The notes under the pieces were generated by a model. The model did no database searches. It was not told the origin of the DNA and saw nothing but the letters and a program-made list of their open reading frames with translations. This document shows positions 16,873 through 25,619 of a DNA stretch of 64,000 bases, in pieces. Position 1 is the first letter of the stretch. Each line of letters begins with the position of its first letter. The DNA comes from Microbacterium paraoxydans (lineage in GTDB: Bacteria > Actinomycetota > Actinomycetes > Actinomycetales > Microbacteriaceae). A program made the translations under genes and the position numbers. Location of the stretch: contig NZ_JAIVLG010000002.1 of the NCBI RefSeq assembly GCF_020524545.1, positions 248,001-312,000 of the forward strand, in the 5' to 3' direction.

Positions 16873-17769
16873 CTATGCCCGGCGCGTGGCCCGCAGCGCG
16901 CGTGGAGTCGCCTGATACGCATCGTCGAGCGCTCGCCGCATGCTCATCGGGGAGTGGAATCCGGCGCGCTGGGCGATCTGATCGATGCTCAGCACGTCGT
17001 AGCGGCTGTCCACCAGCAGGGAGTGGGCGAGGCGGGCTCGCTGTCGGCGGATCTCGGCCGCGACGCTGTTCCCGGACTCCGAGAAGACGAGCTGGAGCTG
17101 CCGCAGCGACGACTGCACCTCGTGCGCGACCTGGGCCGGGTTGAGTGCCGGATCACCGCACTGCTGAGCGATCACCGCGATCGCCCTTTCTCGCAGCACG
17201 GCATGGGGCGAACCCTGGCCACTGACACCGCCGATCCGATCCAGGAGCACGGCACCGCTCATCTCCATCACGAGTTGCTCGATGGCGTACTGCTCGATCG
17301 CGGATGCCTTGTCGTCGGTGTCCAGGAGACAGTCGAGGAACTGCTGCATCGACGTGTCCAACAGTCGGCGTTCCGCGTACACGGTGGCATCGGGCGGCAG
17401 CGACGGCACGAACGACGCGACCGCCGCCCGGGGGACGAGCGCCGCGACGAACCGCCAGCCGCCTGCCCAGCGCAGGCGGCGCGTGAAGCCGTGCGCAGCG
17501 ATGACCAGGCCGTCCGTCGCCTGGACCCAGGGCTCGCCGTCGAGCCGCGACCACAGTGCGTGCGCCTGCACGAAGGCGAACACCGCATGATCGGGGTAAG
17601 CGGAGACGGTGTCGACATGGAGTTCGGAGGTTCCGCCGTTCGTGCTGAGCAGGACGACCTCACCGGAGGTGCGCTGCCGGGAACGCAGGCCCGGCCGGTC
17701 TCCGATGCGCCGCACCCCGTGCGCGGCGAGCGTCCGATCGTCGATGACCTGAGCGGAAGAATGTGTCAC
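16873..17769 (-). CDS. AraC-family transcriptional regulator
   Basis: The 298-residue protein has a variable N-terminal part (about 1-190). Its C-terminal AraC-type DNA-binding domain is EVQSSLRQLQLVFSESGNSVAAEIRRQRARLAHSLL followed by SIDQIAQRAGFHSPMSMRRALDDAYQATPRALR, that is, two helix-turn-helix units with the usual Phe and Pro positions. The GTG start has GAGGAG upstream. The gene lies between the Tat-protein operon and an HprK-like gene, and copies of a 19-mer repeat precede both this gene and the Tat-protein gene. Autoregulation together with control of the neighbouring operon is therefore likely. Confidence 0.88.
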   Translation of the reverse strand: MTHSSAQVIDDRTLAAHGVRRIGDRPGLRSRQRTSGEVVLLSTNGGTSELHVDTVSAYPDHAVFAFVQAHALWSRLDGEPWVQATDGLVIAAHGFTRRLRWAGGWRFVAALVPRAAVASFVPSLPPDATVYAERRLLDTSMQQFLDCLLDTDDKASAIEQYAIEQLVMEMSGAVLLDRIGGVSGQGSPHAVLRERAIAVIAQQCGDPALNPAQVAHEVQSSLRQLQLVFSESGNSVAAEIRRQRARLAHSLLVDSRYDVLSIDQIAQRAGFHSPMSMRRALDDAYQATPRALRATRRA

Positions 17770-17947
17770 GGGACGTCACTCCTCGGGGTGTCAGCGTGCG
17801 GCACCATTGCCTCTGTGACCGACCGTTTCCTGCGCGGCCGATCACCGCCTCGTGCGTCGGTCTCCTCCCCGACGCGTCGATACAGCAGTGAATTGAATAC
17901 AGGTTCAATGATCACGGGCCTCCTGTCAACACAGATCGCGAATTCGT

Positions 17948-17989
17948 GTGGCGAGACGACACGAAACCCATCTGCATCCCCCAGGAGCC
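17948..17989 (-). repeat. Two-part regulatory direct repeat, copy B
   Basis: The 19-mer at 17971-17989 is identical to copy A, and the second block at 17948-17964 matches copy A at 15 of 17 positions. The spacer is six bases instead of three. The element lies about 180 bases upstream of the AraC-type gene and on the far side of a TTGACA box, a placement fitting an activator site. Confidence 0.7.
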
Positions 17990-18130
17990 TCACCTTGCGA
18001 GCCACCGTAGAGGCCTCGTCCCGGCTTGTCCGGTGAACGACGCAAAAGCGCGCACTGCGCGTTATTCCTGCGCGTTCTGTGCTTTTCCGAACCGGTTGTG
18101 CCGCGGTGGCCCCGTCGGTGAGATCGTGGA

Positions 18131-18136
18131 TAGGCT
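18131..18136 (+). promoter_or_regulatory. -10 box of a leaderless promoter
   Basis: TAGGCT lies seven bases before the ATG at 18144. This supports that ATG over several in-frame upstream codons. Confidence 0.5.
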
Positions 18137-18143
18137 TGCCGTC

Positions 18144-19235
18144 ATGCCCGATCGCTTCTTCGTCAACGCGGTCGGCGCCGTCGTCGAGGTCGACGTCTCG
18201 CGACGCTCGGCAGGCTTCCGTGCCCTGGCCTTCGAGGCCTGGGCCGATGCGCGGATCGAGGCGGCAGACACCCCCGACGCCACCGCCGTGGTCCCCGCGG
18301 AAACCGGCGACGCCGAAGCACTGTCCGCGCTCTCGACCGACGTGACGATGAAGGCCCTGGCGCACCGCCGGCACGATCCCGTCTGGATGCTGCACGCTGC
18401 CGGGCTCGCTGCGCGCGACGGTCGCGTCGTCGTGCTGAGTGCGGCCTCGGGGACGGGTAAGACGACCGCTGCGCGCCATCTGTCACGGCGCTACGCCTAC
18501 GTGAGCGACGAGACCATCGGCATCGACGATGCGGGCCGGGTCGTTCCCTATCGGAAACCGTTGTCGATCATCCAGCGTCGCGATGCGCCGAAGGCCCAGA
18601 TCGCGCTCTCCAGTCTCGACGGAGGCCGGGCGCTCCCCGACGACCTCCGCGTCGCGAAGATCGTCGTGCTCGATCGGTCGGACGACGGACCGGAGGAACC
18701 CGAGGTCGATCCGCTCGACATCGCGGAAGCGCTGGCGCTCTTGGGGCCGCAGACGAGCTATCTCGCCGACGGCCCGGCGCCGCTGCGACGGATCGCCGCG
18801 CTGCTGGCAGCGACCGGCGGTGCCGTGCGCGTGCGCTACCGCGAGGTCGACCGCATCGACGAGGTCGTCGACGACCTCCTGCGCACGCCTTTGCAGCCGG
18901 TCGCTGCCGTCGTCGCCGAATCGACCTCGCCGGTCGTCGGCGCCCCGCAGCCCGACGGTCTCGCGCGGGCGGAGATCATCGACGCACTGGCTCTGGAAGG
19001 TCGGACGGTGCTGCTGCAGCGCACACCGACCGGCGGGAAGGTTCAGGTGCTCGACGGCATCGGCCCCGACATCTGGGCGGCCGCAGACGGACAGCCGCTC
19101 GACGGCATCGTGCGAGCAGTCGTGGCCGCGCACGGGGAGCCCACAGGAGAGGACGCGCACACGATCGTGGAGCGCGCGGTGCAGCGCCTGCTCGCCGACG
19201 GGATCCTCAGAGCGGCCGAGGCGCCGCGGTCCTGA
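18144..19235 (+). CDS. HprK-like ATPase with C-terminal PqqD-like domain
   Basis: The 363-residue protein has an intact Walker A, SAASGTGKTT at about residues 99-108, after HAAGLAARDGRVVVL. It continues as RHLSRRYAYVSDETIGID, the fold and spacing of HPr-kinase-like proteins found in peptide-tailoring clusters. The IVVLDRSDDGPEEP segment probably holds the Walker B equivalent. The last 90 residues (IDALALEGRTVLLQRTPTGGKVQVLDGIGPDIW to VQRLLADGILRA) look like a PqqD domain. It is the active-looking relative of the protein encoded at 12.1 kb. It may phosphorylate a peptide or protein side chain; the substrate is not identified. Confidence 0.72.
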   Translation: MPDRFFVNAVGAVVEVDVSRRSAGFRALAFEAWADARIEAADTPDATAVVPAETGDAEALSALSTDVTMKALAHRRHDPVWMLHAAGLAARDGRVVVLSAASGTGKTTAARHLSRRYAYVSDETIGIDDAGRVVPYRKPLSIIQRRDAPKAQIALSSLDGGRALPDDLRVAKIVVLDRSDDGPEEPEVDPLDIAEALALLGPQTSYLADGPAPLRRIAALLAATGGAVRVRYREVDRIDEVVDDLLRTPLQPVAAVVAESTSPVVGAPQPDGLARAEIIDALALEGRTVLLQRTPTGGKVQVLDGIGPDIWAAADGQPLDGIVRAVVAAHGEPTGEDAHTIVERAVQRLLADGILRAAEAPRS

Positions 19236-19259
19236 GAGCGGAACCGCCGTGGGGTCGGG

Positions 19260-20717
19260 TCAGCCCCCGGAACCCCGGCGACGCACTCCGGGTTCGGGAG
19301 CGGTGACGGGCTCCGCCGTGCCATCGTCCTTGGTGTAGCGGTCGTAGGCGCCGTAGTACTCGCGGCCGTAGTACGCCGACTCCGCGCCCTTGCGGGGCAC
19401 GCGGTTCAGCACCACGCCCAGCACCCGACCCGTGGTGCGGGTGATGTTGGCGATCGCGCGCTGCAGCATGTCGAAGGTCGTCTTCCCCGAGGACACGACG
19501 ATCAGCACGCCGTCGGCACCCGCAGCCAGCACCGCCGCATCCGTCACCGGCAGCACCGGCGGGGAGTCGAGGATGACGATCGCGGACTTGCTGATCTCGG
19601 CGAGGAAGTCGCGCATGCGCTGCGACCCGAGCAGTTCGCTCGGGTTCGGCGGAATCCGACCGGCGCCGACCACGGCCAGGGGCACATCGCGCGACGGGCG
19701 ATGCGCCACGTCCTGCAGTTCCGCCCGCCCCGCGAGCACATCGGTGAGGCCGACCTCGTGTGACATGCCGAAGATGTCGGCGATCACCGGACGTCGCAGG
19801 TCGCAGTCGATCAGGATCGCCCACTGGCCGGCCGCAGCCAGGCTCGAGGCGAGGTTCACCGACACCGTCGACTTTCCGTCACCCGGCACCGAGCTGGTGA
19901 CCACGATGACGCGCGGCGGGTTGTCGACATCGATGAACTGGAGGTTCGTGCGCAGCTCGCGCATCGACTCGGTCGTGTGGTGGGACACGCCGTGCTGGGA
20001 CTCGAGGGAGAAGTCGATCACCTGACGCTCGTCCGCCATCGACTTCTCGAGGGGGAGCGTGCCGATCACGGCGACGCCCGTCTCGCGCTCGATGTCGCGC
20101 GGGTGGCGCACGCGGCGATCGACGGTGTGCCGCACGAAGGCGTAGAGGAGACCGAGGGCGAGCCCGGCGAGAGCACCGATGACGACGTTCAGACGCGTGT
20201 TCGGCGACGACGGGGCGCTGGGGAGGCGAGCCGAGTCGCCGACGATCAGGGAGATCGCGGCGGGGGTGGTCTCGGTGCCGCCCTCGAGCTTCTCGATCTC
20301 GATCGCCATGCCGTCGAGCCACGCCTGAGCGAGCGCCTGTGCCGACTCCGGCGTGGGGCCCGTGGCGGTCACCTTGAGGGCAGTCGTGTCGATCGGGTTG
20401 GTCACGGTGACGCGGTTCACCAGCACATCGGGCGAGGCGTCGATGCCGAGCTCGTCGATCGCATGCTCGGCGACCGCGCGCCACGATCCGAGGTTGAGGT
20501 ATGACTTGACCCTGCTCTGCGCGAGCTGGTTGCCCACGAGTGCGGCCCCGCTCGTCCCGTCGCCGCCCACCGCCGTCACGATGCCGGTCGTGTCCGCTGA
20601 GTACACCTTCGGCTGCAGCGCGCTCCACCCGAAGGCCGCGACGGCGCCGACGAGCGTGGCGACGACGATGACGATCCAGTGCGCGCGCAGGATGCGCACG
20701 TAGTCTCTCAGTTCCAA
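19260..20717 (-). CDS. Polysaccharide co-polymerase/BY-tyrosine kinase (Wzz-Wzc type)
   Basis: About 485 residues. The N-terminal Wzz part starts ELRDYVRILRAHWIVIVVATLVGAVAAF with a membrane segment, and a second segment follows TRLNVVIGALAGLALGLLYAFV. The cytoplasmic kinase has Walker A in VPGDGKST, Walker A' in ILIDCDLRRPVI and Walker B in VILDSPPVL. A tyrosine-rich tail, YYGREYYGAYDRY, is the usual autophosphorylation cluster. The protein sets chain length in Wzx/Wzy export. The TTG at 20717 has GGGG eight bases upstream and begins right at ELRDYV; a GTG six codons further out (20735) is the alternative. Confidence 0.9.
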   Translation of the reverse strand: MELRDYVRILRAHWIVIVVATLVGAVAAFGWSALQPKVYSADTTGIVTAVGGDGTSGAALVGNQLAQSRVKSYLNLGSWRAVAEHAIDELGIDASPDVLVNRVTVTNPIDTTALKVTATGPTPESAQALAQAWLDGMAIEIEKLEGGTETTPAAISLIVGDSARLPSAPSSPNTRLNVVIGALAGLALGLLYAFVRHTVDRRVRHPRDIERETGVAVIGTLPLEKSMADERQVIDFSLESQHGVSHHTTESMRELRTNLQFIDVDNPPRVIVVTSSVPGDGKSTVSVNLASSLAAAGQWAILIDCDLRRPVIADIFGMSHEVGLTDVLAGRAELQDVAHRPSRDVPLAVVGAGRIPPNPSELLGSQRMRDFLAEISKSAIVILDSPPVLPVTDAAVLAAGADGVLIVVSSGKTTFDMLQRAIANITRTTGRVLGVVLNRVPRKGAESAYYGREYYGAYDRYTKDDGTAEPVTAPEPGVRRRGSGG

Positions 20718-20811
20718 CTCTTCATCCCCTCGCACATCCCGCGGGGAGCTCGGGATGCAGACATGATGATGAGCATACGGTGAACACCCGCTCCCGGTGG
20801 TCGCACGCGGG

Positions 20812-21582
20812 TCAGGTCAGGGCATCGTGCACGATGCGTTCCACCTCGATCAGTGCGGGGGTCAGCTCCGCTGCCGATCGGGCGTACGTCTCGCGGGACC
20901 GCCGGTAGGGGTCGATCACGTCGTCCTCTTCACCGGAGGCAGGGGTGATGCCGCGCTGGTCGTTGACCGCCTGCAGCACGGCCGCGAACCGCTCGCGCGG
21001 GGCGTCGCCGGCGGCCTCTGCCGCGGCCTGCGCTTGCGCGCTCGGCAGCGTCGACGCGAGGCGTGCGAACTCCCGGACCGTGAACGTGCGACGAAGCCGA
21101 TTCGGCATCATCTTCACCACGTGCGAGCGATGCTCCCTCGCCATGGTCAGGATGAGGTCGGCGTCGGCGAGGAGCGGCTCGACCAGGTAGCGGGCCCGAT
21201 GGGCGGCAGCCACGTCGGCGTCGACGCCCTCCTGGACCGCGAGTTCGAGCGCGGGCTCCGGCATGCCGTGGCCGACCAACGCGTGGGTGCCCGCGCTGTG
21301 GACTCTCACGCCCAGAGGCTCGAGTTCGGCTCGGAGCAGCACCTCGGCCAGCGGCGATCGGCAGATGTTGCCGGTGCACACCGTGAGGATCGTCAGTCGC
21401 GACGACGGTTCCGTCTCGTTCGTCGAGCCCAGGAGCTCGGCAAGGGGAACGGGGGAACCGGCGGGGGACTGTGCAGAAGAAGACGAGGAAGGGGGAACGG
21501 CGTCGGCGTCGGAGCGTCCGCGCTCGCGCCACTCCCGGCGGCTCATCCCGGCTGGTGGGCCCTCTGCAGACTGCGCGTTCAC
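20812..21582 (-). CDS. Low-molecular-weight protein tyrosine phosphatase
   Basis: The 256-residue protein has the CX5R phosphatase loop as VCTGNICRS, with Cys69 and Arg75, followed by the LMW-PTP pattern SPLAEVLLRAEL. The acid aspartate is probably in VIDPYRRS near residue 230. A Ser/Pro-rich extension of about 60 residues precedes the catalytic domain, and an insert lengthens the middle, so it is longer than the usual 150-160 residues. Beside the BY-kinase it is expected to remove phosphate from that kinase's tyrosine tail and so keep the polymerase complex cycling. Its start is supported by a TAGGCT box six bases before the GTG. Confidence 0.9.
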   Translation of the reverse strand: MNAQSAEGPPAGMSRREWRERGRSDADAVPPSSSSSAQSPAGSPVPLAELLGSTNETEPSSRLTILTVCTGNICRSPLAEVLLRAELEPLGVRVHSAGTHALVGHGMPEPALELAVQEGVDADVAAAHRARYLVEPLLADADLILTMAREHRSHVVKMMPNRLRRTFTVREFARLASTLPSAQAQAAAEAAGDAPRERFAAVLQAVNDQRGITPASGEEDDVIDPYRRSRETYARSAAELTPALIEVERIVHDALT

Positions 21583-21588
21583 GCCACC

Positions 21589-21594
21589 AGCCTA
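21589..21594 (-). promoter_or_regulatory. -10 box of a leaderless promoter
   Basis: On the minus strand TAGGCT is followed by six bases and then the GTG of the tyrosine phosphatase gene at 21582. Confidence 0.5.
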
Positions 21595-21667
21595 GAGCTC
21601 CGGGACGGCGGCCGCCCCGTGAACGGAAGATCTGCCAGTGGGGGCGCTGACGGTGGGAGGCGAGTCG

Positions 21668-22642
21668 TCAGGGGAGCCGCGGCGGCTCCTCGATGCTCTC
21701 CGCGTCGATCGCGGTTCCGTTCAGATGCTCGATGTAGCGCAGCAGCACTCCTTCGCGCAGCGCCCACGGCGACACCTCGAGTTCGTCCAGCTCGAGCGCG
21801 GTCATCGCCACGTGCAGGGAGACGGCAGCAGCGACGATCTGGAAGGTCCGGTCCGGGGTGATCCCCGGCAGCTCCTGCCTGGCCGACGCGGGCAGGCGCG
21901 CGAGCCGGGGGATCCATGAGCCGAGCGATGTGCGCGGGAGCAGCATCCGTTCGCTTCCCGACCACCCCGGCACCGGATAGCCGACCAAGCGGGCGAGCGA
22001 CCGGATCGCCTTCGAGGAACCGACGACGTGGTCGGGTCGGGGGAGGCCGGTGAATCGCGGCAGCACGGTCGCGATGGTCGCTTCCGCGTGGGCGCGCAGT
22101 CGTTCGACGTCCGCCTCGCCAGGAGGGTCGTTCGGGAGGTACTGCACGGTCATGCGCCCGGCGCCGAGGGGCACGGACGCGGCGGCGTCGGGCATCTCCT
22201 CCGCGCCGGCCGCGATCTCCAGAGAGCCGCCGCCGATGTCGAGCAGCAGCAGCTGTCCGGCCGACCAGCCGAACCAGCGCCGCACGGCGAGGAAGGTCAG
22301 CTCCGCCTCGGTCTCCCCGTCGAGCACCTGCAGGGGCTGCCCCAGAGCGGCCTCGATGCGGGCGATGACCGCCGCGCCGTTGCGGGCATCGCGCACCGCA
22401 CTGGTCGCTGTGGCCAGCAGCGCGTCGACGCGCTCGGCCTCGGCGACGCGTCGAGCCTGGGCGACCGCGGCCTCGAGCGCCTGCACCCCCTCCTCCGAGA
22501 TCGCGCCGTCGGGTGTGAGGTAGCGCATGAGGCGCAGCACCGTCCTGTCACTCGTGGTCGCGAGCGGACGTCCACCGGGGCGGACGTCGGCCGCCAGCAT
22601 GTGAACGGTATTGGATCCGATGTCGAGGACTCCCAGGCGCAC
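21668..22642 (-). CDS. Ppx/GppA-family phosphatase
   Basis: The 324-residue protein has the ASKHA phosphate-1 motif [12 protein letters not shown] at the N-terminus and the phosphate-2 motif [13 protein letters not shown] near residue 140. The [16 protein letters not shown] segment (adenosine site) comes later. The family comprises exopolyphosphatases and pppGpp phosphohydrolases; about 320 residues matches the short actinobacterial Ppx forms lacking the HD domain. It probably hydrolyses inorganic polyphosphate. The GTG start lies 37 bases from the divergent coaA start, so the two share a compact promoter region. Confidence 0.88.
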   Translation of the reverse strand: MRLGVLDIGSNTVHMLAADVRPGGRPLATTSDRTVLRLMRYLTPDGAISEEGVQALEAAVAQARRVAEAERVDALLATATSAVRDARNGAAVIARIEAALGQPLQVLDGETEAELTFLAVRRWFGWSAGQLLLLDIGGGSLEIAAGAEEMPDAAASVPLGAGRMTVQYLPNDPPGEADVERLRAHAEATIATVLPRFTGLPRPDHVVGSSKAIRSLARLVGYPVPGWSGSERMLLPRTSLGSWIPRLARLPASARQELPGITPDRTFQIVAAAVSLHVAMTALELDELEVSPWALREGVLLRYIEHLNGTAIDAESIEEPPRLP

Positions 22643-22666
22643 GGAAAGAGACTACTCGCGCCCGGA

Positions 22667-22672
22667 TACGAT
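22667..22672 (+). promoter_or_regulatory. -10 box of a leaderless promoter
   Basis: TACGAT is followed by seven bases and the GTG at 22680. This favours that start over the ATG at 22671, which would overlap the -10 box itself. Confidence 0.45.
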
Positions 22673-22679
22673 GTACTGC

Positions 22680-23624
22680 GTGACCACCGTCGACCCCACG
22701 CTGCCGCTGTCGCCCTACCGGGAGATCGGGCGCGCGGAATGGGCACGTCTCGCCGCAGGGCTCGATCAGCCTCTCACCGAGACCGAGGTCGTCGAGCTCC
22801 GCGGTATCGGGGACCGGCTGTCGCTCACCGAGGTCCGCGAGGTGTACCTGCCCCTGAGCCGTCTGCTGAGTCTCTACGCGACCGCGACCAAGCGCCTCGG
22901 CGCCGCCACCTCGTCGTTCCTGCAGGAGGACGACACGACGACGCCCTTCGTGGTGGGCGTGGCCGGCTCTGTGGCGGTCGGCAAGTCCACGATCGCCCGT
23001 CTGCTGCGCGAGCTCATGAGCCGGTGGCCCGGAACCCCGCGTGTGGAGCTGGTGACCACCGACGGCTTCCTGTACCCCAACGCCGAGCTCGAGCGCCGCG
23101 GGATCATGGACCGCAAGGGCTTTCCGGAATCGTATGACCGACGCGCGCTGATCGAGTTCCTGACCGAGGTGAAGAGCGGGGCCGCCGAAGTGCGCGCACC
23201 GTTCTACTCCCACATGCGCTACGACATCGTCCCCGACGCGAACGTCGTGGTGCGCCGTCCCGATGTCGTGATCGTCGAGGGGCTGAACGTGCTGCAGCCG
23301 CCCCCTGCCCCGAACGACGTCGCGGTGAGCGATCTGTTCGACTTCTCGATCTTCGTCGACGCCGAGACCTCGCACATCGAGAAGTGGTACGTCGATCGCT
23401 TCCTCGCTCTGCGGCAGGCGGCGTTCAGCAACCCCTCGTCCTATTTCAACGTGTTCGCGCATCTCACCGACGAGGAGGCGATCACGACGGCCCTCGGGTA
23501 CTGGAACGAGATCAACATGCCCAACCTCGTCGAGAACGTGATGCCGACCCGGCACCGGGCGCGGCTGGTGCTGCGCAAGGGCGCCGACCACGACGTCGAG
23601 AGCGTGCTGCTGCGCAAGCTCTGA
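22680..23624 (+). CDS. coaA: Type I pantothenate kinase
   Basis: From the GTG at 22680 the protein has 314 residues, matching the bacterial type I enzyme. It has the P-loop [12 protein letters not shown] (Lys about 102) and the pantothenate/CoA-contacting TTDGFLYPN. It also has RKGFPESYD and the conserved [22 protein letters not shown]. It phosphorylates pantothenate in the first step of coenzyme A synthesis in the cytoplasm. The order coaA-glmS-acpS-alr-tsaE is typical of actinobacteria and supports the assignment. CoA feedback is characteristic of this type but cannot be judged here. Confidence 0.95.
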   Translation: MTTVDPTLPLSPYREIGRAEWARLAAGLDQPLTETEVVELRGIGDRLSLTEVREVYLPLSRLLSLYATATKRLGAATSSFLQEDDTTTPFVVGVAGSVAVGKSTIARLLRELMSRWPGTPRVELVTTDGFLYPNAELERRGIMDRKGFPESYDRRALIEFLTEVKSGAAEVRAPFYSHMRYDIVPDANVVVRRPDVVIVEGLNVLQPPPAPNDVAVSDLFDFSIFVDAETSHIEKWYVDRFLALRQAAFSNPSSYFNVFAHLTDEEAITTALGYWNEINMPNLVENVMPTRHRARLVLRKGADHDVESVLLRKL

Positions 23625-23676
23625 CGCGGGTGTCCCGACCGCAATATTGTTCGGACGACTCGCAAAAATCCCGGCT

Positions 23677-23682
23677 TACTCT
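23677..23682 (+). promoter_or_regulatory. -10 box of a leaderless promoter
   Basis: TACTCT lies seven bases before the ATG of glmS at 23690. That ATG is fixed independently, because the enzyme needs Cys immediately after Met. Confidence 0.45.
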
Positions 23683-23689
23683 TGTTCGC

Positions 23690-25537
23690 ATGTGTGGAAT
23701 CGTCGGATACGTGGGCCCGCGCCCCAGCCAGGACATCCTTCTTGCCGGCCTCGCCCGCCTCGAGTACCGCGGCTATGACTCCGCGGGCGTCGCCGTGATC
23801 GACGGCGACGGATCCCTCGGCATGCGGAAGAAGGCGGGCAAGCTCGCGAAGCTGCGCGACTCGCTCGCCGACGCGCCGCTCCCCGACGGGTCGACCGGTA
23901 TCGGCCACACCCGCTGGGCGACGCATGGCGGACCGACCGATGTCAACGCCCACCCCCACCTGGCGGACGACGACAGGCTCGCCGTCATCCACAACGGCAT
24001 CATCGAGAACTTCTCGGCCCTGCGTGAAGAGCTGCTCGCCGACGGGGTGGCGTTCCGCAGCGAGACCGACACCGAGGTCGCAGCCGCCCTCCTCGGGCGT
24101 GAGTACGCCGCCAACGGCGGCGACCTCCAGCTCGCCTTCCGCAACGTCGTCAACCGACTCGAGGGGGCGTTCACTCTTCTCGCGATGCACCAGGACCACC
24201 CGGGGCTCGTCGTCGGCGCCCGCCGCAACTCGCCGCTCGTGATCGGTCTCGGCGAGGGGGAGAACTTCCTCGGCTCCGACGTGGCCGCCTTCATCGAGCA
24301 CACGCGCAAGGCGCTAGCGATCGGCCAGGACCAGATCGTCTCGATCACCCCCGACTCCATCAGCGTCATCGACTTCGCGGGCACACCCGTCGAGCCCGAG
24401 CCCTTCGACGTCTCCTGGGACGCCGCCGCCGCCGAGAAGGGCGGATGGTCGAGCTTCATGGCCAAGGAGGTGTCCGAGCAGCCCGAAGCCGTGGCGAACA
24501 CGATCCGCGGCCGCATCCAGGACGGCCAGGTCGTCATCCCCGAGCTCGACGGCCTCGACGACCTCTTCACCGGGATCAACCGCGTCATCATCACCGCGTG
24601 CGGCACCGCGTCGTATGCGGCCCTCGTCGGCAAGTACGCGATCGAGCAGTGGGCGCGGGTCGCCGTCGACGTCGAGCTCGCGCACGAGTTCCGCTACCGC
24701 GACCCGGTGATCGGTGCCGACACCCTCGTCGTGTCGATCAGCCAGTCGGGCGAGACCATGGACACGCTGATGGCCGTGAAGTACGCCCGTGAGCGCGGCG
24801 CCCGCACCCTCTCGATCTGCAACACCCAGGGCGCGACCATCCCGCGCGAGTCGGACGCGGTCGTCTACACCCACGCCGGCCCCGAGGTCGCGGTCGCCTC
24901 GACCAAGGCGTTCTCGGCGCAGATCACCGCTCTGCTGCTGCTCGGCCTGCACATGGGGCGCGTGCGCGGCGCCGTCGCCGATGCCTCGACCGACGTCGCG
25001 GAACTCACCGAGCTGCCCGCGAAGATCGCCGAGGTCCTCGAGAGGGAGCAGGAGCACGTCACCCAGCTCGCCGGGTGGATGGCCGACACCCGGTCGGTGC
25101 TGTTCCTCGGTCGTCACGTCGGCTTCCCGATCGCTCTCGAAGGCGCGCTCAAGCTCAAGGAGATCTCCTACATCCACGCGGAAGGCTTCGCCGCGGGCGA
25201 GCTCAAGCACGGTCCGATCGCGCTGATCGAGCCGGGGCAGCCGGTGTTCGTGCTGGTGCCGTCCCCGCGTCACTCGGCGCTCGTGCATTCGAAGGTCGTC
25301 TCCAACATCCAGGAGATCCGTGCCCGCGGTGCCCGGGTGATCGTGGTGGCCGAGGAAGGCGACGCGGCCGTGCTGCCGTTCGCCGACGAGGTCATCCACA
25401 TCCCGCTCGCCGGCGCGATGTTCGAGCCGCTGCTCTCGGTCGTGCCGCTGCAGATCTTCGCGATGGCGCTCGCCACCGCGAAGGGCCTGGACGTCGACCA
25501 GCCCCGGAACCTCGCGAAGTCGGTCACGGTCGAATAG
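23690..25537 (+). CDS. glmS: Glutamine-fructose-6-phosphate aminotransferase (isomerizing)
   Basis: The 615-residue enzyme starts MCGIVGYVG, where Cys2 becomes the N-terminal nucleophile of the glutaminase after Met removal. This fixes the start. The class II glutaminase part continues with EYRGYDSAGVAV, HTRWATHG and HNGIIENF. Two SIS domains follow, with ACGTASYA and SQSGETMDTL in the first, and KLKEISYIHAEGFAAGELKHGPIAL in the second. The C-terminus is the conserved NLAKSVTVE. It makes glucosamine-6-phosphate for peptidoglycan and for the amino sugars of the EPS. A long palindrome follows the stop. Confidence 0.97.
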   Translation: MCGIVGYVGPRPSQDILLAGLARLEYRGYDSAGVAVIDGDGSLGMRKKAGKLAKLRDSLADAPLPDGSTGIGHTRWATHGGPTDVNAHPHLADDDRLAVIHNGIIENFSALREELLADGVAFRSETDTEVAAALLGREYAANGGDLQLAFRNVVNRLEGAFTLLAMHQDHPGLVVGARRNSPLVIGLGEGENFLGSDVAAFIEHTRKALAIGQDQIVSITPDSISVIDFAGTPVEPEPFDVSWDAAAAEKGGWSSFMAKEVSEQPEAVANTIRGRIQDGQVVIPELDGLDDLFTGINRVIITACGTASYAALVGKYAIEQWARVAVDVELAHEFRYRDPVIGADTLVVSISQSGETMDTLMAVKYARERGARTLSICNTQGATIPRESDAVVYTHAGPEVAVASTKAFSAQITALLLLGLHMGRVRGAVADASTDVAELTELPAKIAEVLEREQEHVTQLAGWMADTRSVLFLGRHVGFPIALEGALKLKEISYIHAEGFAAGELKHGPIALIEPGQPVFVLVPSPRHSALVHSKVVSNIQEIRARGARVIVVAEEGDAAVLPFADEVIHIPLAGAMFEPLLSVVPLQIFAMALATAKGLDVDQPRNLAKSVTVE

Positions 25538-25544
25538 GACCGGC

Positions 25545-25603
25545 TTCGAATCGCGCAAATGGCTCCGTTTCCCGGTGAAACGGAGCCATTTGCGCGATTC
25601 GAA
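25545..25603. terminator. 26-bp perfect inverted repeat between glmS and acpS
   Basis: Two exactly complementary 26-base arms (25545-25570 and 25578-25603) flank a 7-base loop, CCCGGTG. CCGG on both outer sides extends the stem past a one-base bulge. The structure should end glmS transcription, but no T-run follows and the stem is far longer than a normal terminator. A REP-like mobile palindrome is the alternative. Confidence 0.6.
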
Positions 25604-25619
25604 CCGGATGCATGCTCGG

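Larger units (their letters stand above)
17770..18143. promoter_or_regulatory. 374-base divergent regulatory region
   Basis: This gap separates the AraC-type gene (minus strand) from the HprK-like gene (plus strand). It holds repeat copy B (17948-17989), a perfect TTGACA -35-like box on the minus strand (17924-17929) without an equally good -10 box, and the TAGGCT box of the plus-strand gene. Upstream in-frame codons of the HprK-like gene show no family similarity and are treated as non-coding. Confidence 0.6.

Noticed and set aside
8988..19235. A classical lasso-peptide cluster
   Set aside because: HprK-like, nucleotidyltransferase and PqqD-like parts are present, but no asparagine-synthetase-like cyclase, no transglutaminase-like protease and no precursor with a leader/core layout were seen.
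25544..25607. A phage attachment site
   Set aside because: The long palindrome is not in a tRNA gene and has no integrase nearby; terminator or REP-like palindrome fits better.
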